From contig NW_025955035.1 of the NCBI RefSeq assembly GCF_022376445.1, forward strand, positions 62,001-126,000: a stretch of DNA of 64,000 bases, in the 5' to 3' direction. The notes beneath the pieces are model-generated. The model ran no database searches and was not told the DNA's origin. It saw nothing but the letters and a program-made list of their open reading frames with translations. This DNA is from Fomitopsis serialis (taxonomy: Eukaryota > Basidiomycota > Agaricomycetes > Polyporales > Fomitopsidaceae). The translations under genes were made by a program, and so were the position numbers. This document shows, one piece after another, positions 25,038-37,440 of this stretch. How positions within the stretch are numbered: position 1 is the stretch's first letter; each line of letters starts with the position of its first letter.

Positions 25038-28000
25038 ATGGCCGTTTCACCCTCGCAGGCGATCAATTCGGGAGAGCTCACCGACCTCATCTCTTCTTCC
25101 TCGTCGGCGACCGTCTATCCTTCTGACGACACCCTCCTCTCCGTGCTCCAGGCACGCTTCCGCACAGACCTCCCCTACGCCCGCATTGGCACGTCCAACC
25201 TCGTCGTCGTCAACCCGTACAAGACTCTCAATAATGTCAGCGACGCCAGCGCGAAGGAGTACGAGGAGCGGTGTTACAAGGACACCAGCATCCCTCTCCC
25301 TGGCGATCCACCTCCGCCACAGCCACACATCTACGACCTTGCAGCCAGAGTGTACCTGTTGATGAGGAGGAGGAATGAGTCGCAGTCGGTGGTGTTCCGG
25401 TGGGTAGCTTTTTGTCTCGTCTTCTCCAAGGAGTTGACGAACGCGCGTTCAGCGGAATCACTGCGTCTGGAAAGACACATAGCTCCCAGCTACTTGTCAA
25501 CCAGGTGCTGAGGCTTTCTTCACACTCTAAAAAGGAGGCGAAGCTGGCAGCGCAGATCAAAGCTCTCTCGCCGCTCCTCGATTCGTTCGGTAGCGCCAAG
25601 ACGCTCATCAGCCCGAACGCGTCTCGCTACGGTCGCTACCTCGAGCTTCACTTCGGCGATCGAGGTCGTATCAGTAGCGCAAAGGTGCTCACATACGGGC
25701 TCGACAAGTCGCGCTTGAACCGCCTCTCGTTTGAGGAACGCACGTACCATGTGTTCTACCAGTTCCTCGCGGGTGCAACACCGGATGAGCGCGACACGTA
25801 CAACCTGGAGGATCCGTCGGAGTACGCACTTCTGGCGTCCTCGGCTGCTACCGGCTGCCTGCTGGACCCCACAGCGACGACAATGCAGCGATGGACGAAT
25901 TGCGTGCGGCGATGAAGACGCTCGGGTTCAAGCAGAAGCACATCTCGTCCATATTCAGCTTGCTAGTGGCCATCCTCACGCTTAGTAACATACAGTTCAC
26001 GGAACCGGACAGTTCAGACGTCTCTGCCTACATCGCCAACCCTCTCGTTCTTGAGGAGGTCGCCCGGCTACTTGGTGTACCGTTGGACGACCTGAGCGAG
26101 ACCTTGACGAACAAGACAAACTATGTCCGGAAGGAGCTATACACGGTGCTACTGAACGCGCAACAGGCCGCATCGCAGCGGGATTCCCTAATGCGCGATC
26201 TCTACGCCATCCTGTTTGCCTTCGTTGTCGAGACTGCGAACCACCGCATCGCACCTTCCCCGCAATCGCTTCCACCTCCAGCGCAGATTGTCTTACTCGA
26301 TCAGCCTGGCTTTCAGACGAAGGGCGCACCCGGTTCGGCGTCCGTGTACATCGGTGGTCCCGCGCCTCTGCTGTCACCGCATGGCCAGGCCGGCTTCGAC
26401 GAGTTCTGCATCAACTTTGCCAACGAGATGGTGCAGTCGTTCATTCTGCGAAACGCCTTCGAGGACTTTGTCGGCTACAACGGCGAGATGACGAGGGATG
26501 GCGTTTCCCTACCTGCGATCGCCACGATGGACAACTCGGCGTGCATCGAGCTGTTGCGCGGTGCACAGCTGAGTGAGAGGGCGTCGAAGAAGCCTGGAGG
26601 TCTGCTCGGCGTGACAAACAAGGCCAGCTCGTCGTTCAAGTCTGGCAAGAGTGGAGAGAAGCGGGACGAGGAGCTGTTGCAGGATCTCGTCGCAAAGTTC
26701 GGCGTGCACGCATCGTTCATTGCAAACCCGCCGGAGCAGGCCGCGACGAGCATGGAGTTCGGCATCAACCACTTCGCAGGGCCGTGCTCTTACGACGTAC
26801 ACGGTTTCGTAGAGAAGGACACCGACATTCTTGACACCGCTTTCGTGTCGCTGCTCCGGAACTCGACGGATCCTTTCATCTCGAAGCTCATGTCCGGCCC
26901 CAGTCTCGCTACCGAGCGTCACGCCAAGGACGAGAGCATGATCGCGCAAGCGCAGGTTTCCTCTCGACCTCTCCGCCAGCCCACTCCCATCCTCTCCCGC
27001 GATGGTGCCGCCCCTGCCGAGGCTGAGGAACACTCACATCTCGACCCAGCCAAAGCCTACCCTGTGACGACGCAGCTTAACCACAACCTTTCCGAGATCA
27101 TGACGAGCATGGATCGTACACGTCTCTGGACCGTGTCGTGTATCCGGCCGAACGATTCGGGCTCGTCAAACTCGTTCGACAAGCGGCGCGTGAAGGCGCA
27201 GATCCGTGCATTGCTCCTTCCGGATTTGGTGTCGCGAAAGAAGGTGGACTTCGTAGCCGACTTCGAGCACAGAGCCTTCTGTGATCGCTACGTTCCGACG
27301 ATGGGCGGCTCGGAGGCAGAGCGCATCAGGCAGTGCGCGCATGCGAATGGATGGCAGGACGGCGTGGACTACGTCGTTGGACATCGGTCGATCTGGCTGA
27401 CGTACATGGCGTGGAAGATGGTGGAGGACGTCTTGCGTGGGGCGGAGAAAGACGCGAAGAAGAGTTTGGGTGTGAGAGATGATGAGGACGAGAGCGTCGT
27501 GCCGGATGATATGACAGAGGCTACCCACCACGATGCGCCATCGATGCCTGCTGCGTCGTACTATGGTGCGGGCGCGAGCGAGGACAACTTGCTCTTGACT
27601 CGTACAGGAACCCACGGGACGACGTACCGGGATGCGAACACGAAAGGTGGTTATGCTCAGGTGGGCTTGTCGACGCCTAACGTAGAGAACACCCCGGCGT
27701 ACAGTGACCAGGAAGGTGAGGTCTGGGGATCGGAGTGGGACAAGAAGGACCCTGGGTATGCAGGCTCTCCGGCGCTCGAGAAGGAACCAGCAGGTGGTAT
27801 GGTCGTCAAAGAGGCTCCGGCAGCCGTCGAGGAAATCGCGACGACTCGGATTCGTCGCTGGTGGATCGCCATCGTGTGGCTGGTGACGTGGTGGATGTTC
27901 GACTTTTGCCTGAGCAGAATTGGGCGGATGAAGCGGCCAGATATCCGGCTTGCCTGGCGAGAGAAGGTCACAATCTTCTTCCTCATCATTTTCTTCAACG

Positions 28001-31000
28001 GCGTTGTCCTCTTCTACATCATCGAGTTCGGTCGTCTCCTCTGCCCGGATTACGACAAGGCATGGAACACGAACCAGCTTGGCCAACACACAGGCACGAA
28101 CGACTTCTACGTCGCCATCCAAGGCACTGTGTATGACGTTTCGAAGTTCGTCAATGGCGACCACAGTGACATTCCCAGCCAACCAAGTAACGGCGCAGAC
28201 ACTCTGGACTATCTCGCCGGCCAGGACTTGACGTACTACTTCCCACCACCGCTTACCCTTGCATGCCCTAATCTGGTCACCAATGAGGCCTTGTCGTTGA
28301 CCGCACCGACCAACTGGACGGAGACGGTACCGCAGGCGATGCATACGTCGGGCTCGCAACAGTCATTTACCTCGAGTAAATTGCACCAGGACAACTGGTA
28401 CACGACGATCTTCCAACCGAAAATTAACCAGTACAAGATCGGTGCGTATGTCTTTAGCAAGGGTGAGCTGGAGTCCGCGGCGTCCTCTAGCAGCAGCGAC
28501 AATTCCGCATCGGACCAGCGGTACGTTTTCAGACTCTGTACCACTGGATTGATGTTGATTGTTTTACGTAGATACTGGGCAATATGGGACAACAGTGTTT
28601 ACGACCTCTCCGCGTATTTCCAGACGCTCACCAACAACGACAACTCGAACACATTTACGTTCCTAGATTCTGATCTATCTGGCCTCTGGCAGTCTACGCC
28701 TGGCCAGGATATTTCGAAGGACATCGCGTCCGTCCTGGCCACAATGAACTCGTCATATGCTGAGGATAACGTGAGGTGCATCAAGAACATGTTCTACTGG
28801 GGCGAGATGGACTTCCGCTCGACGCCTCGATGCCAAGTCCAGAACATCATGCTTATCGTCTTCTCGGCCATCATCATGTCGTCCATGGCGATTAAGTGTA
28901 AGTGCCTTCGCGAGCTGCCAGCGAAAATGCGCTAACCATCATTTTCAGTCCTCGCTGCGCTGCAGTTGACACCGAAGTCGAACCCCGAGATGCTGGACAA
29001 ATTCGTCATCTGCCAGGTCCCCTGTTACACGGAAGGCGAGGAGTCATTGCGCCGAACGCTCGACTCATTGGCCGCTCTGAACTACGATGACAAGCGCAAG
29101 TTGATGTTCATCATCTGTGACGGTAACATCATCGGTAATGGGAATGACCGTACAACGCCCCGGATCGCTCTCGATTTGCTTGGTGTCGATCCCCAGCTCG
29201 ATCCCGAGCCTCTCTTGTTCAAATCCATCGGTGAGGGTTCGAAGGCTCTGAACTACGGCAAGGTGTATTCGGGTTTGTATGAGTTCGAAGGCCACGTCGT
29301 CCCGTGAGTAATCTCTCCTCGTGTTGAACGGCCTTTATGAATGATTTTGTCAGGTACATTGTCGTCGTCAAAGTTGGCAAGCCTACTGAACGCACCAAGC
29401 CTGGTAACCGAGGCAAACGTGACAGTCAAATCTTGGTCATGCAGTATCTCAACCGTGTCCACTTTGACGCACCGATGACCCCGCTGGAACTCGAGATCTA
29501 CCATCAGATGCGCAACGTTATCGGCATTGACCCTGCCTTCTACGAGTACATCTTCACGATTGATGCCGACACGGTTGGTCACTTGTAAATCTCGTCGCGA
29601 CTCATGACTGACGTCCTGTTGTTGCACTTACCAGTCCGTTACACCGGATTCCTTGAACCGTCTGGTCGCCGCGACCGCAGATGACTCGAGTATCATTGGC
29701 ATTTGCGGGGAAACAAGGCTGGATAACCCGGAGAAGTCTTGGTGGACGATGATTCAGGTATAGTCATCTTCATTGGCTCAACGGGGACGTCAGAATTGAC
29801 GATGTTGGACAGGTCTACGAGTACTACATCTCTCACCACCTGTCCAAGGCGTTCGAAAGTTTGTTCGGCTCAGTGTCCTGTCTGCCTGGTTGCTTCTCAC
29901 TGTATCGCATCCGAACGGCGGACAAGGGTCGTCCTGTGATCATCTCGAACCGTATCATCGAAGAATACGCGGAGCCCAACGTCGACACGCTGCACAAGAA
30001 GAACCTATTCTCGCTCGGTGAAGATCGGTTCTTGACGACGCTGATGTTGAAGCACTTCCCCACGTTCCGAACGAAATTCCTGGGCTCAGCCACTGCGCAT
30101 ACGATCGCTCCAGAGTCCTGGCGTGTTCTGTTCTCTCAGCGCCGTCGGTGGATCAATTCCACGGTCCACAATCTTTGCGAGCTGGTCCTTCTGCCGGATA
30201 TGTTCGGGTTCTGCTGTTTCTCCATGCGCTTCTTCGTGTTCGTAGATCTCCTGGGTACCTTGGTATGTTCCTGTATCTATGTGCAGAATGTCGTGCATGT
30301 CTGACTGTTCATCCAGATCCTTCCGGCGACAGTGGTCTATTTGCTCTACCTGATCATCGTCGTCTCGACTCGCCAGGCTGCTTTCCCGCTCATTTCGATC
30401 ATCATGATTGCAGCTGTGTATGGCTTGCAAGTAAGTGTCGTATAACTCGTCTGGTTTAATAACCAACTTACGGGTGGTTAGATGATCATCTTCCTACTCA
30501 AGCGAGAGTTCATGCTTATCGGCTGGATGGTTGTCTACATAATTTCGTGAGTGTTGTCGTCGTCGTGAGTTGCAATCAACAGCTGAAGTTTCTCGTAGAT
30601 ATCCGGTGTACAGCTTCTTCCTCCCTATCTACTCATACTGGTGCATGGACGACTTCAGTTGGGGTAACACTCGTCTGGTCATCGGTGAAGGCAGCAACAA
30701 GAAGGTCATCATGAACGACGAGGAGAAGTTCGACGAGTCCATGATTCCTCTCAAAAAGTTCAGCGGTATGTCTTATCGCGTTCCTGGTACTTCCATTCGC
30801 TCATCTTTGTGCAGAGTACGAGGCGGAAGCATGGGAGACTGGCACACGTCACTCCGACGAGACTGGCTACAGTAGCAAACCACACTCCCGTGTCCGTGGT
30901 TCCGTGTCTGGATCACAATCGCCCCGTAGCCATCATCCAGGGTCTCAAGTGGAAGGCGGCGACTACTGGCGCGATACGAATGCGCTTGGCCACAAGGGTT

Positions 31001-31636
31001 CGAATCCCAGTTGCGCGGACGGCCTTCACAGACGAACCTGTCGCAGTACGGCGGACAGCCGGTCATGTCGCAGTACAGTCTCCCGCAGTTGCCGTTCATG
31101 CCCATGGCCGGTGGACCTGGCTCTGTGGCAGGCTCTGATTACGGTGGGCACAGTGGGCACATGTCCATGGGAATGCCGATGGGCTACCAGAACACGGGTA
31201 GCATGTATGGCATGATGCCGACAGCGCCACGCAACACCGTCATGACAAACCTAACATGTTTGGCGGCAGCGGGGCTGCAACCGGGTCACAGCAGTCGGGC
31301 CATGGGCTGGCAGCTCCGATGATGCCGGCGGCACAGCGACCGATGTCAACCTTCTCGATGGCGACGTCGGTGAACCCCTTCGCTGGGCCAAGCATGAACC
31401 CAGATCCCACGGATGAGGATTTAGTGACTGCGTTGCGCCAGTATCTTAGCACACAAGACTTGATGACCGTGACGAAGAAGTAAGTTCCACCGTGCACCTG
31501 ATTGCGCTGCTCTAACTAATGCTCGTCTTTTAGGACTGCGCGGGAAGCTATCCAGGCGAAGTTCCCCAAGGCCGACCTGTCTGGGCGTAAACAGTTCCTG
31601 AACGACTCAATCGACCAGATCCTCTCACAGGCATAG
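25038..31636 (+). CDS. Chitin synthase with myosin motor-like domain (class V)
   Basis: This large plasma-membrane enzyme polymerises UDP-GlcNAc into wall chitin; the myosin-like domain tethers or delivers it along actin. The start at 25038 gives [17 protein letters not shown]. Motor-like elements are a P-loop (GITASGKT, completed across an intron at 25401-25453), switch I ([15 protein letters not shown]) near 25612, and switch II (LLDQPGF) near 26300. Next come two TM helices near 27860-28040, a cytochrome b5-like segment ([16 protein letters not shown]) near 28110, and the catalytic domain. The catalytic domain shows [19 protein letters not shown] near 29010, IDADT near 29560, [11 protein letters not shown] near 29880, [14 protein letters not shown] near 30020 and [13 protein letters not shown] near 30140. 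C-terminal TM helices follow at 30200-30660. A Gly/Met/Gln-rich linker leads to a DEK-like C-terminal domain ([17 protein letters not shown]) ending at 31636. One-base slips occur near 25855, 31010 and 31250. Confidence 0.95.
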
Positions 31637-32084
31637 ACAATCTCACGAACCTTCTACGAACACTCGCCCCTTGCACTTTCGGTCTTTACCTTGGACGCGG
31701 ACTGACGTTGGGACATTACATTACCGGACTTTCTGTCGAGTTATCATGTTTGCATTGCACGGACATCTACCATCTCTCACATCATGAACACTATAGCAAT
31801 GTAATTCCATTGAACTCTATAGTCCTCTTGACAATATATGCTGGCTTGCTTGCTGGTATGTAGCCCTTACGATAGTCCTTTTCGATGATAGTCGAGTGTG
31901 AAAGTATCGAGAACGAGGTGACACTAGTACTAGTACTTGCGTTTGCCCAATGCCGTGCAGCCCACAATCACGTGGTGGGTAGCGTATAACGGCACCTCGT
32001 TCCGCCGCCGTGTTATTTGAGCGGGAGCTGTGGTTGCTTCGTACTCCCATCTCATCTGCCCGAGGACATCGCCTCGTCGTCGGA
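31637..32084. other. Intergenic region
   Basis: This stretch holds the chitin synthase 3' UTR and the promoter of the next plus-strand gene. No gene is supported. Confidence 0.5.
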
Positions 32085-33466
32085 ATGCCAGGCCCAGCAG
32101 TCACTGCTGTCTACGTCGTCGGCGCCATCGCTGTTGTAGCTAGTGTGGTCGCGTTTAAGGAGGTGAGCATGACATCAGTGGGGTCTGAAGCCCCTATCAA
32201 AATGCTTATGCCGATCGTGTATTGCAGTTTGTGTACGAGCCTCACATTGCTCCGAAACTAGAGGCATGGGCAGAGTCGTTCGTTGACAATCGCCGTCGTC
32301 AGCGAGCACGGCGACAAGGTCCCATCTCTGCACAGCCGGTCCACGAGCACGGCGACGAGAACACAACCCGTCGATCGACCAGATCGCGCAACGATGACAA
32401 TCGCCCTCATCCACCGTTCGGGTCTGGAAGTGACAAGAAGCGTGGCGACGATGACGAAGACGACGACAACAGCATGTCCGTTGAGCTCGAGCAACTCGTT
32501 GCACGGGAGGGTAGTGCATGGAGCGAAGATGGTAGGCAGAACGGCCTTAGGCACCGCAAGACTGCGGGCACGATGGATGAGGTGAGTCGGAAGTGACTAG
32601 CAATGAGGGCCTTTATGGTCAGGGCCTAAAACCATTTGAGAGCATACTTGTTGTGTTCAGTCGGTGCAGCTCTACTTCAATTCGCGCTCTTCTGATCATC
32701 TCTGGCACAAGCTGACCCAACAACGCAGAGTAACGTATTCATTCCCTACCGGCCTATGTCTCCTACCCATGTCATATTCGACTCATCAGTAACCTCCACT
32801 CCGACCTCGCCATCATCCAGCGGTTCGAGACTGCAGAGTCCCCGCGGTGCGACTACGCCGGTCCTACACGGTTCCTCCCCTAGATCTCGGCTATCGTCGG
32901 TCACATCACGCAATGCAGCTCACATCCCGCCCACACCTGTCTCCATCCGCTCAGCGGCCTCGTCACGCATACAGTCGCCCAACATGATGGACGCTATGTC
33001 TTCGCGATCGTCAAGCCCGGACGCCCCGGCAATGTATAATACCGCCCTCATGGGATCAATCGGCAACTTGTCCGAACGGGCAAGTGCCAGCCCGCGCACC
33101 GAGCCGTTTGTCCCGACATCTCGCGTCCAATCTCCCTTGTCCGACTACCATCTCGCAGCTCCAGTGCCGTCCTTACCGGCTTCCCGCATCCAATCTCCGT
33201 TTTCTGACATTCACGCTGCTGTAGCACGCAGCCCAACGTTGAGCGCGCGGTCGGGCGTAATGTCGCCCTTCACCCATATGTCGGAGCCGGAGTCCGACTT
33301 TGACCTGCCGTCGGACAGCGAGGACGACGTCATGTCGTTGCGCTCTGGGATGTTCAGTCCCAGTATGTCAAGTCGTCAGGAGGAGCTCGCGTTCGACGTG
33401 ATGTCTGTGCACGGGAGTGAAGGCTCCAGCTGGGGAAGCGTCGGTCGTCGGACGCCCGACCTCTAG
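32085..33466 (+). CDS. Single-TM Ser/Pro-rich protein with repeated SR[LIV]QSP motifs, unknown function
   Basis: The start at 32085 gives MPGPAVTAVYVVGAIAVVA, a signal-anchor-like helix with almost no lumenal part, so most of the protein should face the cytosol. An intron with the donor GTGAGC follows KE at about 32162 and ends before FVYEPHIAPKLEAW. The middle is highly charged (KKRGDDDEDDDNS) with SMSVELEQLVAREGSAW. A second intron lies at 32582-32730. The C-terminal 240 residues are Ser-rich with repeated short motifs: SRLQSPR, SRIQSPN, SRVQSPL, SRIQSPF, then SGVMSPF and SGMFSPS. The spacing and the constant SP suggest proline-directed phosphorylation sites. The protein ends at 33466 in GRRTPDL. 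I do not recognise a named family. Confidence 0.75.
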
Positions 33467-34121
33467 ACTTTCTTTGCAGAGCTCGCCTAGGTCAATCGGT
33501 TGAACGGTTTGTTGTCTGGTCTGTACTATATTCGCTATGTGTCTTGTTCTGCAATTGTCAATTCACGCACTGCTAACCTGTACATCCTCCGCACTGCTGT
33601 AGAATCACCGCATTTTGCTGTTGTACACAATAACGCAGTCGTGTATCTATGTTTGCTATGTATGTCCCTTCGTCTGTGAACGGTCGGATTCCATCGTGAT
33701 CAACCAGTGTTGGTACGTCGGGCGTCGTATGATTATGTCGGAGGCATACTGACTTCCATTACGACGAACAGTTCTACGGTTGCATCTCATTTCGTATAAA
33801 CCCAGTCCACCTGTAATGTTCATCGTCGCTGCATCATCGGTGGGATCATCGCATCCACTCGTCATATCTCACCTCGCACCGCAGTGTCGACGTCTGCCTG
33901 ATAGACCGGTCGTACAAAGTGTGGTTGCCCCCACGGCGGGGCAGTTATCTACGGTTGAAACCGACCACAAAGAATCTCTCATCGCTGCTGTCCTGGAGAC
34001 TGCGTCGGCGCCGCGCATCGAGCTTGTACCACCGTAACAGATATATTTAGAGGCAGTGCTGCTGGTGAGACGACGACGACATACATACCGCCTCGCTCGC
34101 CGCACAGAATTAGCTAGCCAT
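33467..34121. other. Intergenic region
   Basis: This 655-base stretch lies between two plus-strand genes. Only short frames with no motif are present. Confidence 0.5.
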
Positions 34122-35979
34122 GCCTTCCACTCATTCCCTTGATGGCTCCCTCGGAGCAGTTTTACTTGGTGCGCAGGAATTCGCCGTATCCCTGCCTATC
34201 GTAGCTGAGACTTTCTGGACGAGCATGTAGGCAACCTTGCCGCTGCCATGTGAGTTCGAATATCATTTGCGAAGCAGTGCATTTACCTGTCTCAGTCTCT
34301 TCGGCGTGACCAGCGCTCAAGCCGCGGTCTACTTCAAGCTTTCTGGGAACGACCACCCAAAACTCAAATTCACGGTGAGTATCAGCTCTGGGTAGCATCA
34401 AGTACTGAGTGAGGGTTGCAGGTCATTCTGTTGTGGTACGCGGAACTCAAGGCAGCGCTGATGACGCGGATGTTGAACGCTGAGCTCATGGATTTTCAGC
34501 ATTCTGGATGCCCTACAACTTGCCCTCATCACCGTTTCTGTATATACAAGCGCAGTGATATCGGTCGGGGAATCGGATCCAGCACTTTCGATGGGTAATT
34601 GGTGGGTCCCGCCCGTACTCCTTGCTCCGGTGCTCTGATCTGACGGCTTTGCAATGGAACAGGAGTGTGAAGGTCAGGAGCTGCATTCGCCGTCCGTTAC
34701 CAATACAGATTGCTCATGCACGAGAAGATCCACGTAGTTGTAGCAGTAAGTCCCTCGCCACATTCAGGAGTACGCATTCTCTGATTGCTATGCAGGGTGT
34801 TAGCAACGCTATTATACGAGGGTAACTATAGGTCAACGCTAGACATGCGTTGGTTGCGACTGACCTGTCATTCATAGTCTCTTCTGTCACCGCCTTTGGC
34901 ATTGTGAGCAGCCAGATAGAATGATATACGTTCTTAGTGTGCTGACGTGTCTGCGTGTAGTCAGTCAAAAGAATTGGGTCCTTGTGATCTTCATTGTGCG
35001 CTTCCTTAAGACTCGCAAACGGTGTTCGGTCTAACGCCCTTTGCTTCAGGCTGCAGGGACGACAGTTGCGCTTGGTGAGTGGTCCTACCAGACACTTTCG
35101 TGTAACTCCGCGCTCACTTGTCTGCTAGCTGGTAGCATAGGTGCGGCATACCGGATGGTATGTAATCTGCTGATCTCATTAGATGCGCAGAGTTCTCTAT
35201 CCAGATGTATGCACTCTTGCTCGTCTGATTATTGACACTGACTTCACGCGTTGAGCAGCTTCGCCTTGTCCGGCGACGCGTTCCATTTGTCTTCTGTCTC
35301 TGTATGTGGAATACACCCGTCGATCATCGCGCGATGAGGTGACATTTCAATTGTCAGTGGCTCCTATATGCAAGCCTCGGCGCTGGCATCGGTGCAGACG
35401 CCACCATCGCTTCATCTCTCTGTCTTCTCTTGCGACATTCCTATACAGGACCAGATTTGTACGTTCGTTGTCGCAGGATGTTACAGTGCTAACCTTCTTA
35501 CCTTGACAAGGTGCAATCGAACAATGGCACGGACAATCATCGTCTACGGAATCAACACCGGTCTGCTCACAAGGTTAGACATATCTCCCGTGCGATGTAT
35601 TGTGTCTGATTCTAGGATGACGGTGATGCAGCCTATGTGAAATATCGTGTCTTGTGACTGTGAGTGTCTCCTGTTCGCTCCATAACCCATCTCACTGTGC
35701 ACAGTATGCTACCATGCCTCATAATCTCATATTTCTCGCTCTTTTCTTCATCCTCCCAAAACGTGAGTGAGTATTGTTGCCTGAAGGGGACATCCGGCTC
35801 ACAGTTGCGTAGTACTATTTAACGCTCTCTTGGCTACTCTGAATAGTCGTTCAGCGTTGCGCGAAGTGCGAGAAAATTTCAAAAGTTCGACACAGGTGAC
35901 GGCGCCCTCTCGGCTGCCGGCTGAGTTCAGCCCAAGACATCGGTCCTTGCGAAGTCGCTCAGCGATGGTTCTGTTCTGA
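34122..35979 (+). CDS. DUF6534-type multi-pass membrane protein
   Basis: This belongs to the large agaricomycete family of seven-helix membrane proteins that carry a C-terminal DUF6534 domain; its function is unknown. The start at 34122 gives MPSTHSLDGSLGAVLLG. Joined exons then read LFGVTSAQAAVYFKLSGN near 34310, VILLWYAELKAA near 34420, LDALQLALITVSVYTSAVI near 34510, LGAGIGADATIASSLCLLL near 35390, RTIIVYGINTGLLT near 35540, MPHNLIFLALFFILPK near 35720, and NALLATLNSRSALREVREN near 35830. The last helix pair with the NSR motif is the hallmark of DUF6534. The gene is cut by many short introns, and the middle (34600-35050) is hard to join, so frame errors are likely there. It ends at 35979. 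Confidence 0.75.
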
Positions 35980-36440
35980 GTCCTGTATGTTAACTTTCTT
36001 CTTCTCAATGACCCGGGCAATGACCTGAATATCGTGCAGGCCTCCCCCGGCCTCCCCCGGTGTCAGACAGATATCCCGCTCCCGTCAGTGGTTCGACCGA
36101 TGACTATCAGAGCGTCCGTCAAACCGTCTATCATTGATATGGAGAGTGGAATACATCGGTTTGATCCGTCCTCTCCTCTACCTTCAGGCGGCTTCCATGC
36201 GTTCTAGCAACACTCGCGTATCAACCACGCAAGACATCCATACCTTCTCATTGGCCCCATAGCCATACTGACAGGTTCTCCGTCGGACAATCGAACTCGT
36301 ACCTACTATCGCATTCTCTAGACCTCTCTGTACTTGTACACGTTAGCATAGATGGACATTCTGATCGAGGACATTGCGGGGCGCATGTGCCGGCGTCATC
36401 GCCTGTCCAGCTCGGAACCAGATCAACAGCGCTGTTCCGT
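35980..36440. other. Intergenic region
   Basis: This stretch lies between the DUF6534 gene and the convergent GST gene. A short direct repeat, CCTCCCCCGG twice, is at about 36041-36060. No gene is supported. Confidence 0.5.
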
Positions 36441-37440
36441 CTAGGCCCCTGCGCGTGCGGCGGCCTGTGTCACCATAGTTCGCCGCTTCGCAAGGATTTC
36501 TGCCACAGACTGCCTTGCCAGCAGCGCATTGTGCCATCTGTCCGAGAGTCGACTGTCAGGTTTTCTCAACTAGCTTCGCGCAGATAGTATAGCTGACCTG
36601 TGGACGGCTGGATAGTCTTCTCGAGATCGAACCCGGGATACTCTGCCAGAATGACCTTGAAGTCCACCACATTCCACTGTCGCATGATGTCAAGAGCCAC
36701 GACATTCCACCTGTGCATGCCAAACCGATCAATATACGACAGCGAGGTTGGTCACAGCACGTACGGCACAAACGAGAGATCGGCAACGGTACACTTTCCA
36801 CCGACAAGCCACTCTTGTTTCGACAGGACCTTCTCAAGTACACCGAGGACGCGGACCGTCTCCTTGCGATAGCGGTCAATGGCGCTTGGGATGATCTCAT
36901 GGTGGTATTTCATAAACCAGTAAGCTTGTCCAAAATACGGGCTACGTGCCTGTCAGCGTCAACGGGAAATGCGCACCGACTGCCACCCACCCTTGTCCGG
37001 ATGCCTGGAAAATGAGCCATTGCAACTGTTGCCACTTCTCGCTAGGGTCCCCGACAGAAACCTTGTGCTCCGGATCGTACTTGTCAACTAGATAGGCAAT
37101 TATGGCGGCTGACTCCCTGTAGGCGAGTATTGTTAGTACGTTACAGCGCGGAGGAGGGGAGACAGACCAGATGGCGAAGTCATTATTCGCATGATCGATG
37201 AGCGTTGGTATCCGTCCATTCGGGTTGTACTGCGTATGCTCTGGGCTCTATGCTCATCCTTGCCGAAGTCTAGGTACTTTGGCTCGTACTCCAAGCCTAG
37301 TTCATCGAGAACGATCGCCACTTTCCTGATTGCAAAGTGACATGAGCGTAGGCGCGTCTCGTCAGAGAACCAAGGACTCACCATCCGTTAGGACCGCCGC
37401 CGAGATGGGAGAAGAGCGTGAACTGCTTTCCGTGAGACAT
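36441..37440 (-). CDS. Glutathione S-transferase, Ure2-like class (copy 1)
   Basis: This is a cytosolic GST that conjugates or reduces electrophiles with glutathione. The start at 37440 gives MSHGKQFTLFSHLGGGPNGW. A 57-base intron follows, then KVAIVLDELGLEYEPKYLDF. The thioredoxin-like half has the cis-Pro loop (NPNGRIPTLIDH, slipped here by one base near 37220) and the ES..I.AYL..KYDPEHK glutathione-binding segment near 37090. The helical half reads LQWLIFQASGQG, then PYFGQAYWFMKYHHEIIPS near 36920, RVLGVLEKVLSKQEWLVGGK near 36830, and the last exon RWHNALLARQSVAEILAKRR ending at 36441. It shares intron positions with the three GSTs at 47.5, 51.0 and 52.3 kb but is the most distant in sequence from the tandem pair. 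It lies apart from the cluster, separated by the secreted protein and the phytases. Confidence 0.88.

Noticed and set aside
24736..25362. A 208-codon plus-strand frame overlapping the chitin synthase start
   Set aside because: It is out of frame with the clear chitin synthase N-terminus and is Arg/Ser-rich without a motif.
27166..28359. A 397-codon open frame on the minus strand
   Set aside because: It lies wholly antisense to the chitin synthase coding sequence, is Arg/Val/His-rich as expected from a shadow frame in GC-rich code, and shows no domain.
30995..31012. GGGTTCGAATCCCAG, which resembles a tRNA T-arm
   Set aside because: It lies inside the chitin synthase C-terminal linker and no acceptor stem or D-arm can be folded around it.
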